Positions 36,050-44,100 of a stretch of DNA of 57,805 bases are shown in pieces. Under the pieces are notes generated by a model, which ran no database searches, was not told where the DNA came from, and saw only the letters and a list, made by a program, of their open reading frames with translations. This stretch comes from Streptomyces rochei (GTDB taxonomy: Bacteria; Actinomycetota; Actinomycetes; Streptomycetales; Streptomycetaceae): positions 1-57,805 of the forward strand of contig MUMD01000215.1 of NCBI GenBank assembly GCA_002155895.1, given 5' to 3'. How positions within the stretch are numbered: the first letter of the stretch is position 1; each line of letters begins with the position of its first letter. The position numbers and the translations under genes were made by a program.

Positions 36050-36617
36050 GCGGGACTATGTGCGCGGCGGGGCGACCCAGACCGCGGTCAAGATTCTCGT
36101 CGTCGGTCACTTCGCGGTGGGCAAGACCACCCTCATCGGCTCCATCTCCGAGATCGAGCCGCTGTCCACCGAGGAGACCATGACCCAGGCCGCCGAGTCG
36201 GTCGACGACCTCAAGGGGGTCCAGGGCAAGACCACCACCACGGTCGCCATGGACTTCGGACGTCTGACGATCAGCGACCGCGTGGTCCTCTACCTGTTCG
36301 GCACCCCGGGGCAGCAGCGCTTCGTGCAGATGTGGGAGGACATGGCGCGCGGCGCGCTGGGCGCCCTCGTCCTCGTCGACCCCGAGCGGCTGGCCGACTC
36401 GTTCCCGGTCATCGACCTCATCGAGCAGTACGGCCTCGACTACGCCATCGCCGTCAACCACTTCGACGGCGCGCCGCTGCGCGACGAACGGGCGCTGCGC
36501 GAGGCACTGGACCTGCTCGACGACACCCCCGTCGTCACCTGCGACGCCCGTGACGAGAAGTCCTCGGCCGCCGCACTGACCACCCTCGTCCGTTACTTGT
36601 TGGACCGCACCCGCTAG
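36024..36617 (+). CDS. cvnD: CvnD: small Ras-like GTPase of a conservon
   Basis: A 197-residue MglA/Ras-like GTPase. The P-loop is GHFAVGKTT, followed by a switch region (PLSTEETMTQAAE), G3 motif FGTPGQQRF and G4-type NHFD. The usual Asp of DxxG is replaced by Gly-Thr-Pro-Gly, as common in conservon GTPases. It should cycle with CvnB and transmit the CvnA signal, possibly to the adjacent P450. Its ATG has a strong GAGGAGGTG site inside cvnC. It ends 15 bases before the P450 gene. Confidence 0.92.
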   Translation: MGSAPSLGERDYVRGGATQTAVKILVVGHFAVGKTTLIGSISEIEPLSTEETMTQAAESVDDLKGVQGKTTTTVAMDFGRLTISDRVVLYLFGTPGQQRFVQMWEDMARGALGALVLVDPERLADSFPVIDLIEQYGLDYAIAVNHFDGAPLRDERALREALDLLDDTPVVTCDARDEKSSAAALTTLVRYLLDRTR

Positions 36618-36632
36618 GAGCTGGGAGCAGAC

Positions 36633-37982
36633 ATGAACGCCCACGACACCGCTCCGGTGCCGCCGCCGGGGTGCCCGGCGCACGGCTCCGGCGCCCGAGT
36701 CCCGCTGTACGGCCCGGAGTTCGCCGCCGACCCGCAGGCCTATTACGAGTACCTGCGCCACTACGGTGCCGCCGCTCCCGTCGAACTGGCCCCGGGTGTC
36801 GAGGCCACGCTGGTCACCGACTACGCGGCGGCGCTCCAGCTGCTGCAGGACTCCGGCTCCTTCCGCAAGGACGCGCGTCGCTGGCGGGCCTTCAACGAGG
36901 GCAAGGTCGGCCCGGACAGCCCGGTCGCCCCGCTGCTCGCCTACCGGCCCAACTGCATGTTCGCCGACGGCGCCGACCACATCAGGCTCCGGCAGGCGGT
37001 CACCGACAGCATGGCGCGGGTGGACACCCGGCGGCTGAGCCACAGCACCGAGCAGATCTCCGGCTACCTCATCTCCCAGTTCGGCGGCCGGGGCTCGGCC
37101 GACCTGCTGGGCGACTACGCCAAGCAGCTCCCGCTGTTCGTGTTCAACGAACTCTTCGGCTGCCCCGCCGACATCGGGGACCGGGTGCTGTTCGGCATCT
37201 CCGGGATGTTCGACGGCGTCAACGCCGAGAAGGCCACCTCGGTGCTGTTCCAGGCGGTGGGCGAGCTGGTGGCCCTCAAGCGCGCCAAGCCCGGCGAGGA
37301 CGTCACCTCCTGGCTGATGCGGCACGAGGCGCGGCTCAGCGACGAGGAGATGGTCCACCAGCTCGCGCTGCTGCTCGGCGCGGGCGCCGAACCGCTGCGC
37401 AACCTGATCGGCAACACCCTGCACCGGCTCCTGACCCACGAGCGCTACGCGCGCGAGGGCGGCCTGATCGACGAGGCGCTCGACGACACGCTGTGGGAGA
37501 ACCCGCCGATGTCGAACTACGCGCCGCACTACCCGGCCGCCGACACGGAACTCGCCGGGCAGCAGTTGCAGGCGGGTGACCTGGTGCTGGTCAGCTTCGC
37601 GGCGGCCAACACCGGCCCCGCCCTCAAGGCCTCACGCCAGGCCGGCAGCAACCGGGCCCACCTGGCGTGGAGCGCGGGACCGCACGCCTGCCCGTCCAAG
37701 GAACCGGCCCGGCACATCACCGTGACCGCCATCGAGCACCTGTTCAACGAGCTGCCCGACGTCGAACTCGCCGTCCCGGAGGACAGCCTGACGTGGCGTC
37801 CGGGCCCCTTCAACCGGGCCCTCGCCACGCTCCCGGCCCGCTTCACGCCGGTGCGTTCCGGACAGCGGACGGTCCCGCAGCAGGGCACCGGGAGCGCCGG
37901 GCAGGGCAGCCGGCCGGCTCCTGAGCGGCCTGCCGAACGCGGAGGCATGTGGAGCCAGTTCCTCAACTGGCTCACACGGTGA
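36633..37982 (+). CDS. cvnE: CvnE: CYP157-type cytochrome P450 lacking ExxR
   Basis: A 449-residue P450 of the conservon-associated CYP157 kind. The heme loop is WSAGPHACPSKEPA (Cys present, but Trp replaces Phe and Pro follows the Cys). The otherwise near-universal K-helix ExxR is missing: its place is taken by DDTLWENPPM, where Trp stands for Arg. CYP157 enzymes are known for this loss. The C-terminal 50 residues are a disordered linker ending in a short amphipathic segment (MWSQFLNWLTR) that may touch the membrane. It follows cvnD by 15 bases. The CYP154 gene that often accompanies CYP157 is absent. Confidence 0.9.
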   Translation: MNAHDTAPVPPPGCPAHGSGARVPLYGPEFAADPQAYYEYLRHYGAAAPVELAPGVEATLVTDYAAALQLLQDSGSFRKDARRWRAFNEGKVGPDSPVAPLLAYRPNCMFADGADHIRLRQAVTDSMARVDTRRLSHSTEQISGYLISQFGGRGSADLLGDYAKQLPLFVFNELFGCPADIGDRVLFGISGMFDGVNAEKATSVLFQAVGELVALKRAKPGEDVTSWLMRHEARLSDEEMVHQLALLLGAGAEPLRNLIGNTLHRLLTHERYAREGGLIDEALDDTLWENPPMSNYAPHYPAADTELAGQQLQAGDLVLVSFAAANTGPALKASRQAGSNRAHLAWSAGPHACPSKEPARHITVTAIEHLFNELPDVELAVPEDSLTWRPGPFNRALATLPARFTPVRSGQRTVPQQGTGSAGQGSRPAPERPAERGGMWSQFLNWLTR

Positions 37983-38085
37983 CATGCGCAACACCTCCCC
38001 AACCAGCCCCTTCCGCATGAAGGTTCGACGGCACGGGTAGTGAGCAACGCGGCATTCAAGTCGCTCACGAGTAAAAGGAGGTGTC

Positions 38086-38193
38086 GTGGAGCACAAACCC
38101 ACGAACGCCGCTTTCCCGCCGTCGGACCCCCTGATACCCGCCTCGCCAGGCGGGTATCTCTCTGTGCGGCTCCGGTGGGGGAGGGACCGGTGA
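38086..38193 (+). CDS. Short leader ORF coupled to the indole prenyltransferase
   Basis: A 35-codon ORF, too short for most gene callers. GTG 38086 follows the best ribosome-binding site of the neighbourhood (AAAGGAGGTG, four to five bases away). The peptide starts MEHKPTNAAFPPSDPL and ends RLRWGRDR. Codon 17 is the rare ATA and codon 31 is its only Trp. Its TGA overlaps the prenyltransferase GTG (GTGA). A hairpin lies inside it. This looks like a regulatory leader peptide coupling prenyltransferase translation to its own; conservation is untested. Confidence 0.55.
   Translation: MEHKPTNAAFPPSDPLIPASPGGYLSVRLRWGRDR
38133..38158 (+). promoter_or_regulatory. Hairpin inside the leader ORF (candidate attenuator)
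   Basis: Perfect 11-bp stem GATACCCGCCT / AGGCGGGTATC with loop CGCC, 32 bases before the prenyltransferase start and within the leader reading frame (codons 16-25). It has no U-tract. A ribosome translating the leader must melt it. Confidence 0.6.
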
Positions 38194-39311
38194 GCGCCGC
38201 GACGACGGGCGCGGGCGAGGCGCCGACGCTCGGTTCGCTCACCGGCGGCCAGCTGCGAAGACTCGGGGCGGTCGCGGGTCTGACCGCAGCCGACGCGGAG
38301 ACCTACGCCGGTGTCCTGGCCGACTCCCTGGGCCCGGTGGCCGAGCGCCCGCTGAGCCTTCCGCCGCCCAACCGCACCTTCCTGTCCGACGACCACACCC
38401 CCGTCGAGTTCTCCCTCTCCTTCCAGCCGGACGCCGTTCCCGCCCTGCGGGTGCTTCTGGAGCCGGGCTGCGGCGCAGACAGCCTGGCTCGGGAAGGGCG
38501 GGCCGGGCTGGAGGCGGTCCGCGCGATGGCCCGGCGCTGGAACTTCTCCACCGCCGCGCTCGACGGCCTGCGGGACCTGTTCCTGCCGTCGTCCCCGCAC
38601 GGACCCCTGGCCCTGTGGATCGCCCTGGAACTGGAGCCCGGGGGCGTCCCCAAGGTCAAGGTCTACCTGAACCCGGCGGCGCGAGGGGCGAAACGTTCCG
38701 CCCAGACGGTGCGCGAGGCGCTGGACCGGCTGGGCCACCGGCGGGCCTTCGCGAGCCTGCCCGCGGGCAGCGGCTACCCGTTCCTCGCCCTGGACCTGGG
38801 CGACTGGGAGGAGCCCCGGGCGAAGGTCTACGTCCGCCACGAGAACCTCACGGCCGGTCAGGCCGGGCGGCTGTCCCGTATGACGCCGGGCCCGGCGCCC
38901 GCGGCCGTCGAGGGCTTCTTCCGCACCGTCGCGGGCATCGGCCCGGACACCACGGGGCTCGGCCGGCGACCCGGCCTGTCCTGCCACGCCTTCACCGACA
39001 CCGCCTCCGCGCGGCCGAGCGGCTTCACCCTGCACATCCCGGTCAGGGACTACGCCCGGCACGACGGGGAGGCCCTGGCGCGGGCGTCCAGGGTGCTGCG
39101 TGACCACGGCATGGACGACTCCGCGCTGGTCCGAGCCCTGGGGGCCCTCACGGACCGTCGGCCCGAGGACGGTGTGGGGCTCATCGCCTACCTGGCGCTC
39201 GCCCACCAGCGGGGCCGCCCGCCCCGGGTGACGGCGTACCTCTCCTCGGAGGCGTACGCGGTGCGGCCGCCGGCCCCGGAGGCCGTGCGCGAGCCGGTGA
39301 CGGTGGGCTGA
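38190..39311 (+). CDS. DMATS-type (ABBA) indole/tryptophan prenyltransferase
   Basis: A 373-residue aromatic prenyltransferase of the dimethylallyltryptophan-synthase superfamily. Features of the ABBA barrel are visible: EFSLSF at 73-78 (Glu binding the indole N-H), and Lys/Arg-x-Lys-x-Tyr strands that cradle the diphosphate: KVKVYLNP (155-162), RAKVYV (210-215) and RVTAYLSS (about 346-353). The enzyme should transfer a dimethylallyl group onto tryptophan or an indole. The S. coelicolor relative SCO7467 prenylates Trp at C5 and works with an FMO; here an FMO gene is convergent. The GTG overlaps the leader stop; GGGGGAGGG lies four bases upstream. Confidence 0.88.
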   Translation: MSAATTGAGEAPTLGSLTGGQLRRLGAVAGLTAADAETYAGVLADSLGPVAERPLSLPPPNRTFLSDDHTPVEFSLSFQPDAVPALRVLLEPGCGADSLAREGRAGLEAVRAMARRWNFSTAALDGLRDLFLPSSPHGPLALWIALELEPGGVPKVKVYLNPAARGAKRSAQTVREALDRLGHRRAFASLPAGSGYPFLALDLGDWEEPRAKVYVRHENLTAGQAGRLSRMTPGPAPAAVEGFFRTVAGIGPDTTGLGRRPGLSCHAFTDTASARPSGFTLHIPVRDYARHDGEALARASRVLRDHGMDDSALVRALGALTDRRPEDGVGLIAYLALAHQRGRPPRVTAYLSSEAYAVRPPAPEAVREPVTVG

Positions 39312-39336
39312 GCGAGCCGGCAACGGTGGGCTGAGC
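39291..39336. repeat. 23-bp tandem duplication spanning the prenyltransferase stop codon
   Basis: Two adjacent 23-base copies (39291-39313 and 39314-39336) differ only at two neighbouring bases (TG versus CA). Copy one encodes the final EPVTVG and stop; copy two lies downstream, out of phase with it. Confidence 0.85.
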
Positions 39337-39357
39337 GGACCGCCCGGTACACCGCGG

Positions 39358-39384
39358 GGCTCCCGGTGGCACGCGCCGGGAGCC
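39358..39384. terminator. Hairpin between the convergent prenyltransferase and FMO genes
   Basis: Perfect 9-bp stem GGCTCCCGG / CCGGGAGCC with a nine-base loop, midway between the two stop codons. Probably bidirectional. Confidence 0.7.
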
Positions 39385-39421
39385 ACGGGCGCGGGAGCGC
39401 CGGCGGGCGGGTGCCCGGCGG

Positions 39422-40720
39422 TCACACGGGCAGCGACTCCCGGAACTCCGCCAGGTACGGACCCACGTCGACCTGGATCGAGGCACCCCGCGTCCGGCCG
39501 TACCGCTGCGCGATCGACGTCAGGTAGGCGTCGATCTCCTCGCGCATCTCCTCCGCCGGGGGCAGCGAGATCTCCCCGTCGACGATCCCGGCCACCCACC
39601 GCGCCTGGGCCTCGACGAGGCGGGTGATGGCGCCCACGGGCCGGACCAGCCCGACGAAGTACAGACCGGGCCGGTCGGCCGGCACCACCCGTCTGTACAG
39701 CTCCACCGAGCCGTCCGCCGCCACCGGGCAGCCGACGGGCAGGAAGGGCCAGGTCATGTGGAAGCCGGTGCAGTAGACGACCGCGTCCGCCGGCGTGGAG
39801 GTGCCGTCGGTGAAGACGACCCGGTCGCCGTCGAACGAGTCGATCGCGGGCCTGGGCGTGACCGCGCCGTGCCGGATGCGGCTGAGGATCTCGTCCGAGA
39901 GGGTCGTGGCCGAGGAGAAGACCGGGTGGTCGGGCTCGGGCAGGCCGTAGTCCGACAGCTTGCCGCGCGCGACCAGCAGGGCCTGCTCCGCCCACTGGAT
40001 CCGCTCGGCGAAGGACATCTCGTTGAACCAGGGCGCCTCGGCGATCACGTCGACCGACATGCCGTAGAGCTGCTTGGGCACGATGTGCAGCCCCCGCCGC
40101 ACCGAGAGGAAGGTCTCGGCGGCGTGCCGGGACAGGTCCGCCGCGATGTCGACCGCGGACGCGCCCAGCCCGACCACGACGACGCGCCGGCCGGCGAAGT
40201 CGGCGCTGGTGCGGTAGTCGAGGGAGTGAAGAATCGTTCCGGCGAAGGAGTCGGCCCCCACCGGGAGGGGGTCGGGCAGCGCGGGCTCCGTGTGATGGCC
40301 CGAGGCGACGATCACCCGCTCGAAGCGGCGCGACGTCTCGGCGCCCCGGGCGCCCCGGCTCACCACGGTCCACATGCCGTCCGGCTCCTGGCGCACGGAC
40401 GTCACCTCGGTGCGCAGCTCGACGTGCTCGCGCACCCCGGACCATTCGGCGAAGGAGCGCAGATACGCGGCGAACTGGCTGTGCCGGGGGTAGAGCGGGT
40501 ACGACTCCGGCATCGGGAAGTCCGCGTAACCGGTCAGCTGCTTGGCGGTGTTCAGGTGCAGGGACTCATAGCCCGGGCCCCGCTCGCCGGCCTCCGGCTG
40601 GCGCCAGATGCCGCCGACGTCGTCCGCCTTCTCCAGGCAGACAAAGCCGATGCCGCGCTCCCTCAGGGCATGGCCCACCGCCAGCCCCGACAGACCTGCA
40701 CCGATCACACACACACGCAC
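39422..40720 (-). CDS. Flavin-containing monooxygenase, probable N-oxygenase of prenyl-tryptophan
   Basis: A 432-residue class B flavin monooxygenase. The FAD Rossmann motif GAGLSGL is at residues 7-13, the FMO-identifying motif [12 protein letters not shown] is central (F-x-G-x-x-x-H), and the NADPH Rossmann motif [13 protein letters not shown] follows. The late [12 protein letters not shown] segment fits the ATG-like FMO motif. In S. coelicolor a similar FMO (SCO7468) converts dimethylallyl-tryptophan to an acetaldoxime that leads to a nitrile; convergence with a DMATS gene here suggests the same step. The GTG start has GAGGGGAAA upstream. Paa genes begin 127 bases away on the same strand side. 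Confidence 0.87.
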   Translation of the reverse strand: MRVCVIGAGLSGLAVGHALRERGIGFVCLEKADDVGGIWRQPEAGERGPGYESLHLNTAKQLTGYADFPMPESYPLYPRHSQFAAYLRSFAEWSGVREHVELRTEVTSVRQEPDGMWTVVSRGARGAETSRRFERVIVASGHHTEPALPDPLPVGADSFAGTILHSLDYRTSADFAGRRVVVVGLGASAVDIAADLSRHAAETFLSVRRGLHIVPKQLYGMSVDVIAEAPWFNEMSFAERIQWAEQALLVARGKLSDYGLPEPDHPVFSSATTLSDEILSRIRHGAVTPRPAIDSFDGDRVVFTDGTSTPADAVVYCTGFHMTWPFLPVGCPVAADGSVELYRRVVPADRPGLYFVGLVRPVGAITRLVEAQARWVAGIVDGEISLPPAEEMREEIDAYLTSIAQRYGRTRGASIQVDVGPYLAEFRESLPV

Positions 40721-40847
40721 GGGATTTCCCCTCAGGACGGACTCGATCTCCCCCGATCATGCACTCACTGCCCATCCGCACCTGGCCGCACACCAGTACG
40801 GGAGCCGAGGGGGCGTGTCCGTCCTCACGTTTCGGCCCGACCGGTGC

Positions 40848-42194
40848 TCAGGTGCCGCGCAGATCGCTCACCCGGCGGATCTTGCCGAGCGAGCGCTCCA
40901 GGGACTCCGGCTCGACGACCTCGACCTCCACGCTCACGCCCACACCGTCCTTGACGCCCTGTCCGATCGCCCGGGCGGCGGCCTCGCGCTGCTCGGGACC
41001 GGCGCCGGGACGGGCCTCGACCCGCACCGTCATGTGGTCCATCCGGCCTCGCCGCGTGAGCCGGATCTGGAAGTGCGGTGCGACGCCGGGCGTGCGCAGC
41101 ACGATCTCCTCGATCTGGGTGGGGAAGACGTTCACCCCGCGCAGGATGATCATGTCGTCGCAGCGGCCGGTGACCTTCTGCATCCGGCGGAAGGCGGGCC
41201 GCGCGGTGCCCGGCAGCAGCCGGGACAGGTCGCGGGTGCGGTAGCGGACGACCGGGAGCGCCTGCTTGGTGAGGGTGGTGAAGACGATCTCGCCCTCCTC
41301 GCCCTCGGCCAGCACGGCGTCCGTGAGCGGGTCCACCACCTCCGGGTAGAAGTGGTCCTCCCACACGTGCAGCCCGTCCTTGGTCTCGACGCACTCCTGG
41401 GCCACACCGGGGCCGATCACCTCGGACAGCCCGTATATGTCGACCGCGTGGATGTCCATCCGCTCCTCGATCTCGCGGCGCATCTCCTCGGTCCACGGCT
41501 CGGCGCCGAAGATGCCCACCCGCAGCGAGGTGGTGCGGGGGTCGACGCCCTGGCGCTCGAACTCGTCGAGCAGGGTGAGCATGTAGGACGGGGTGACCAT
41601 GATGATCTCGGGCCGGAAGTCCTGGATGATCTGGACCTGGCGGGCCGTCATACCGCCGGAGGCCGGGATCACCGTGCACCCCGCGCGTTCGGCGCCGTAG
41701 TGCGCGCCGAGCCCTCCGGTGAACAGGCCGTAGCCGTAGGAGATGTGCACCTTGTGGCCGGGCCGGCCGCCCGCGGCGCGGATCGAACGGGCGACGACGT
41801 CCGCCCACATGGACAGGTCGTCCTCCGTGTAACCGACCACGGTGGCGCGGCCGGTGGTGCCGCTGGAGGCGTGCACGCGCCGCACCTCGGACATCGGGAC
41901 GGCGAACATGCCGAAGGGGTAGGTGTCCCGCAGATCGGCCTTGGTGGTGAAGGGGAACCGGGACAGGTCAGCGAGGCTGCGGCAGTCGTCGGGCGTCACC
42001 CCGGCGGCGTCGAACTTCTTCCGGTACAGCTCCACGTTGTCGTAGGCGTGCCGCAGGGTGGCGCGCAGCCGGTCGAGCTGGAGCTCCGCGAGCTGCTCCC
42101 GGGACAGCCGCTCGGTGTCGTCCAGGAGGTCGTGGGGGAGGGGCTCGCCCCGGCGCGGTGCCGGGGCCGCCCCGGTCGTCGGCTCGCTGCTCAT
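40848..42194 (-). CDS. paaK: Phenylacetate-CoA ligase
   Basis: A 448-residue adenylate-forming enzyme that activates phenylacetate with ATP and CoA, the entry step of the phenylacetyl-CoA catabolon. The AMP-binding P-loop is VHASSGTTGRATVVGYT, followed by YGLSEVIGPG and, in the C-terminal domain, YRTRDL and the GKIRRV region near the end. The N-terminal YDNVELYRKKFD and PFTTKADLRDTYPFGMFA are typical of PaaK. Its start overlaps the paaI stop by four bases, so the two are translated together from the divergent paa promoter region. Confidence 0.95.
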   Translation of the reverse strand: MSSEPTTGAAPAPRRGEPLPHDLLDDTERLSREQLAELQLDRLRATLRHAYDNVELYRKKFDAAGVTPDDCRSLADLSRFPFTTKADLRDTYPFGMFAVPMSEVRRVHASSGTTGRATVVGYTEDDLSMWADVVARSIRAAGGRPGHKVHISYGYGLFTGGLGAHYGAERAGCTVIPASGGMTARQVQIIQDFRPEIIMVTPSYMLTLLDEFERQGVDPRTTSLRVGIFGAEPWTEEMRREIEERMDIHAVDIYGLSEVIGPGVAQECVETKDGLHVWEDHFYPEVVDPLTDAVLAEGEEGEIVFTTLTKQALPVVRYRTRDLSRLLPGTARPAFRRMQKVTGRCDDMIILRGVNVFPTQIEEIVLRTPGVAPHFQIRLTRRGRMDHMTVRVEARPGAGPEQREAAARAIGQGVKDGVGVSVEVEVVEPESLERSLGKIRRVSDLRGT

Positions 42195-42640
42195 CGCGAC
42201 TCCTTCGTCGTCGTACCCTGCGTCCCGCGCTCCGCGGCACCCCGCAGGCTGCGGCTGCGGCCGCGGAACTCGGCGATCACCTCTTCACCGCGCCGCACCG
42301 TCACGTCGTAGACACCGCTGCGCCCGAAGCGGGCGCGTTCCTCGGCCCTCGCCACCAGCACGTCGCCCTCGCGGGCGGGGGCCACGAACACGATGTCGGC
42401 GCCCGCCGCGACAGTCACGGGGCCGTGGCTGTTGCAGGCGCAGGCGAAGGCCGTGTCGGCGAGGAGGAAGAGATAGCCGCCGTGGGCGATGCGGTGCCCG
42501 TTCACCATCGCCGGGGTCACGGTCATCCGGAGGACCGCGGTGCCCTCGCCGTGCTCGACCAGCTCGATGCCCAGCCGCCGGGACGCCTCGTCCGCGCCGA
42601 ACATCGCTTCCGTGGGCGTCGGCTCGGTCGCCTGCGTCAT
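42191..42640 (-). CDS. paaI: Hydroxyphenylacetyl-CoA thioesterase
   Basis: A 149-residue hot-dog-fold thioesterase. The PaaI motif is intact: NGHRIAHGGYLFLLADTAFA, with Asn and the Gly-Gly/Asp pair of the active site, and a preceding ELVEHGEGTAVLRM strand. PaaI removes dead-end hydroxylated or epoxidised CoA esters to free CoA. I favour ATG 42640 (MTQATEPTPTEAMF), which has AGAGGTGG eight bases upstream, over a GTG four codons earlier. It is first of the minus-strand paaI-paaK unit, preceded by one PaaR-like operator. Confidence 0.92.
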   Translation of the reverse strand: MTQATEPTPTEAMFGADEASRRLGIELVEHGEGTAVLRMTVTPAMVNGHRIAHGGYLFLLADTAFACACNSHGPVTVAAGADIVFVAPAREGDVLVARAEERARFGRSGVYDVTVRRGEEVIAEFRGRSRSLRGAAERGTQGTTTKESR

Positions 42641-42662
42641 CTCTCCCACCACCTCTTTCCCC

Positions 42663-42678
42663 GACCGACCATTCGGTC
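42663..42678. promoter_or_regulatory. TetR/PaaR-like operator, paaI side
   Basis: GACCGACCATTCGGTC, 6-bp perfect arms around four bases, 23 bases upstream of paaI. Its complement shares CGAATGGTCGGT with the paaA-side site. Matches the style of actinobacterial PaaR operators. Confidence 0.75.
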
Positions 42679-42695
42679 AGCTCGCGGCAGGGACC

Positions 42696-42724
42696 AGTAA
42701 TCCAGCCGTTCGGTGGCCTGTCAA
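42696..42724 (-). promoter_or_regulatory. Candidate promoter of paaI-paaK
   Basis: On the minus strand TTGACA (42724-42719) is followed 17 bases later by ATTACT (42701-42696), a weak -10. The operator at 42663-42678 lies just downstream, where a bound repressor would block initiation or clearance. Confidence 0.45.
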
Positions 42725-42786
42725 GAGTGTGACCGACGAGGCCCCCGGGTCTTGCCCGGCACGGAGAAAGGGGTCACACTGATACC

Positions 42787-42802
42787 GAACGAATGGTCGG
42801 TT
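42787..42802. promoter_or_regulatory. TetR/PaaR-like operator, paaA side
   Basis: GAACGAATGGTCGGTT, matching the complement of the paaI-side site at 14 of 16 positions. It ends directly before the paaA ribosome-binding site (GGGAAG), 15 bases from the start codon. Confidence 0.7.
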
Positions 42803-42817
42803 GGGAAGCTGGTGACG

Positions 42818-43795
42818 ATGACCACGACAGACACCGCCGAGGCACCGCCCCCGGAGCCGTTGCAGGAGCACTTCGACGCGACGATCGCGCACGACCGGCG
42901 CATCGAGCCGCGCGACTGGATGCCGGACGGGTACCGCAAGACCCTGATCCGGCAGATCGCCCAGCACGCGCACTCGGAGATCATCGGCATGCAGCCGGAG
43001 GGCGAGTGGATCACCCGCGCGCCGTCCCTGCGCCGCAAGGCGATCCTGTTCGCGAAGGTCCAGGACGAGGCCGGCCACGGGCTGTACCTCTACTCGGCGG
43101 CCGAGACGCTGGGCGCGGACCGCGCCGACCTCACCGAGCGGCTGATCGAGGGACGCCAGAAGTACTCGTCGATCTTCAACTACCCGACGCTGAGCTTCGC
43201 CGACGTCGGCGTGATCGGCTGGTTCGTGGACGGCGCCGCGATCTGCAACCAGGTGCCGCTGTGCCGCAGCTCCTACGGCCCGTACGCGCGCGCGATGGTG
43301 CGCATCTGCAAGGAGGAGTCCTTCCACCAGCGGCAGGGGTACGAGCTGCTGATGACGATGATGCGCGGCACCGAGGCCCAGCGCGCGATGGTCCAGGACG
43401 CGGTGGACCGCTGGTGGTGGCCCTCCCTGATGATGTTCGGCCCGCCCGACGACGCCTCGCCCAACTCCGCGCGCTCGATGGCCTGGAAGATCAAGCGGCA
43501 CAGCAACGACGAACTGCGGCAGCGCTTCGTCGACATGACCGTCCCGCAGGCCGAGAAGCTCGGCGTCACCCTGCCCGACCCGGAGTTGCGCTGGAACGAG
43601 GAGCGCGGGCACCACGACTTCGGCACCCCCGACTGGGAGGAGCTGACGCGCGTCATCAAGGGCGACGGACCGTGCAACGCACAGCGGATCCAGCGGCGGC
43701 GAAGCGCACACGAGGAGGGCGCCTGGGTGCGCGAGGCGGCCACCGCCCACGCCGCCAAGCAGGCCGCCCGCGCGGCGAAGGGAGCGGCGGCATGA
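42818..43795 (+). CDS. paaA: Phenylacetyl-CoA 1,2-epoxidase catalytic subunit PaaA
   Basis: A 325-residue di-iron monooxygenase subunit that epoxidises the ring of phenylacetyl-CoA. Iron-binding carboxylate/His motifs of the four-helix bundle are present, notably [17 protein letters not shown] and [16 protein letters not shown]. The [24 protein letters not shown] opening is characteristic of PaaA. A lysine/alanine-rich tail ends the protein. The start at ATG 42818 has GGGAAG about nine bases upstream; an in-frame GTG two codons earlier is possible. It leads paaABCDE; its stop overlaps paaB (ATGA). Confidence 0.96.
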   Translation: MTTTDTAEAPPPEPLQEHFDATIAHDRRIEPRDWMPDGYRKTLIRQIAQHAHSEIIGMQPEGEWITRAPSLRRKAILFAKVQDEAGHGLYLYSAAETLGADRADLTERLIEGRQKYSSIFNYPTLSFADVGVIGWFVDGAAICNQVPLCRSSYGPYARAMVRICKEESFHQRQGYELLMTMMRGTEAQRAMVQDAVDRWWWPSLMMFGPPDDASPNSARSMAWKIKRHSNDELRQRFVDMTVPQAEKLGVTLPDPELRWNEERGHHDFGTPDWEELTRVIKGDGPCNAQRIQRRRSAHEEGAWVREAATAHAAKQAARAAKGAAA

Positions 43796-44091
43796 CCGAG
43801 AAGACCGGGAAGCGGGGCTGGCCCCTGTACGAGGTGTTCGTGCGCGGCAAGCGCGGCCTCAACCACGTCCACGTCGGATCGCTGCACGCAGCCGACGACG
43901 CGATGGCCCTCACCCACGCCCGCGACCTCTACACCCGGCGCAACGAGGGCGTGAGCATCTGGGTCGTGCGCTCCGAGCACATCGCCGCCTCCACCCGCGA
44001 CGAGAAGGACCCCTTCTTCGCCCCCAGCGCCGACAAGGTGTACCGGCACCCGACCTTCTACGACATCCCCGACGACGTCCCGCACATCTAG
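43792..44091 (+). CDS. paaB: Phenylacetyl-CoA epoxidase subunit PaaB
   Basis: A 99-residue small subunit of the epoxidase, bridging PaaAC heterodimers in the known complex. Recognisable by [26 protein letters not shown] and the [13 protein letters not shown] block, with a [14 protein letters not shown] end. Four-base overlap with paaA; paaC starts nine bases after its stop. Confidence 0.96.
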   Translation: MTEKTGKRGWPLYEVFVRGKRGLNHVHVGSLHAADDAMALTHARDLYTRRNEGVSIWVVRSEHIAASTRDEKDPFFAPSADKVYRHPTFYDIPDDVPHI

Positions 44092-44100
44092 GAGCAGGGC

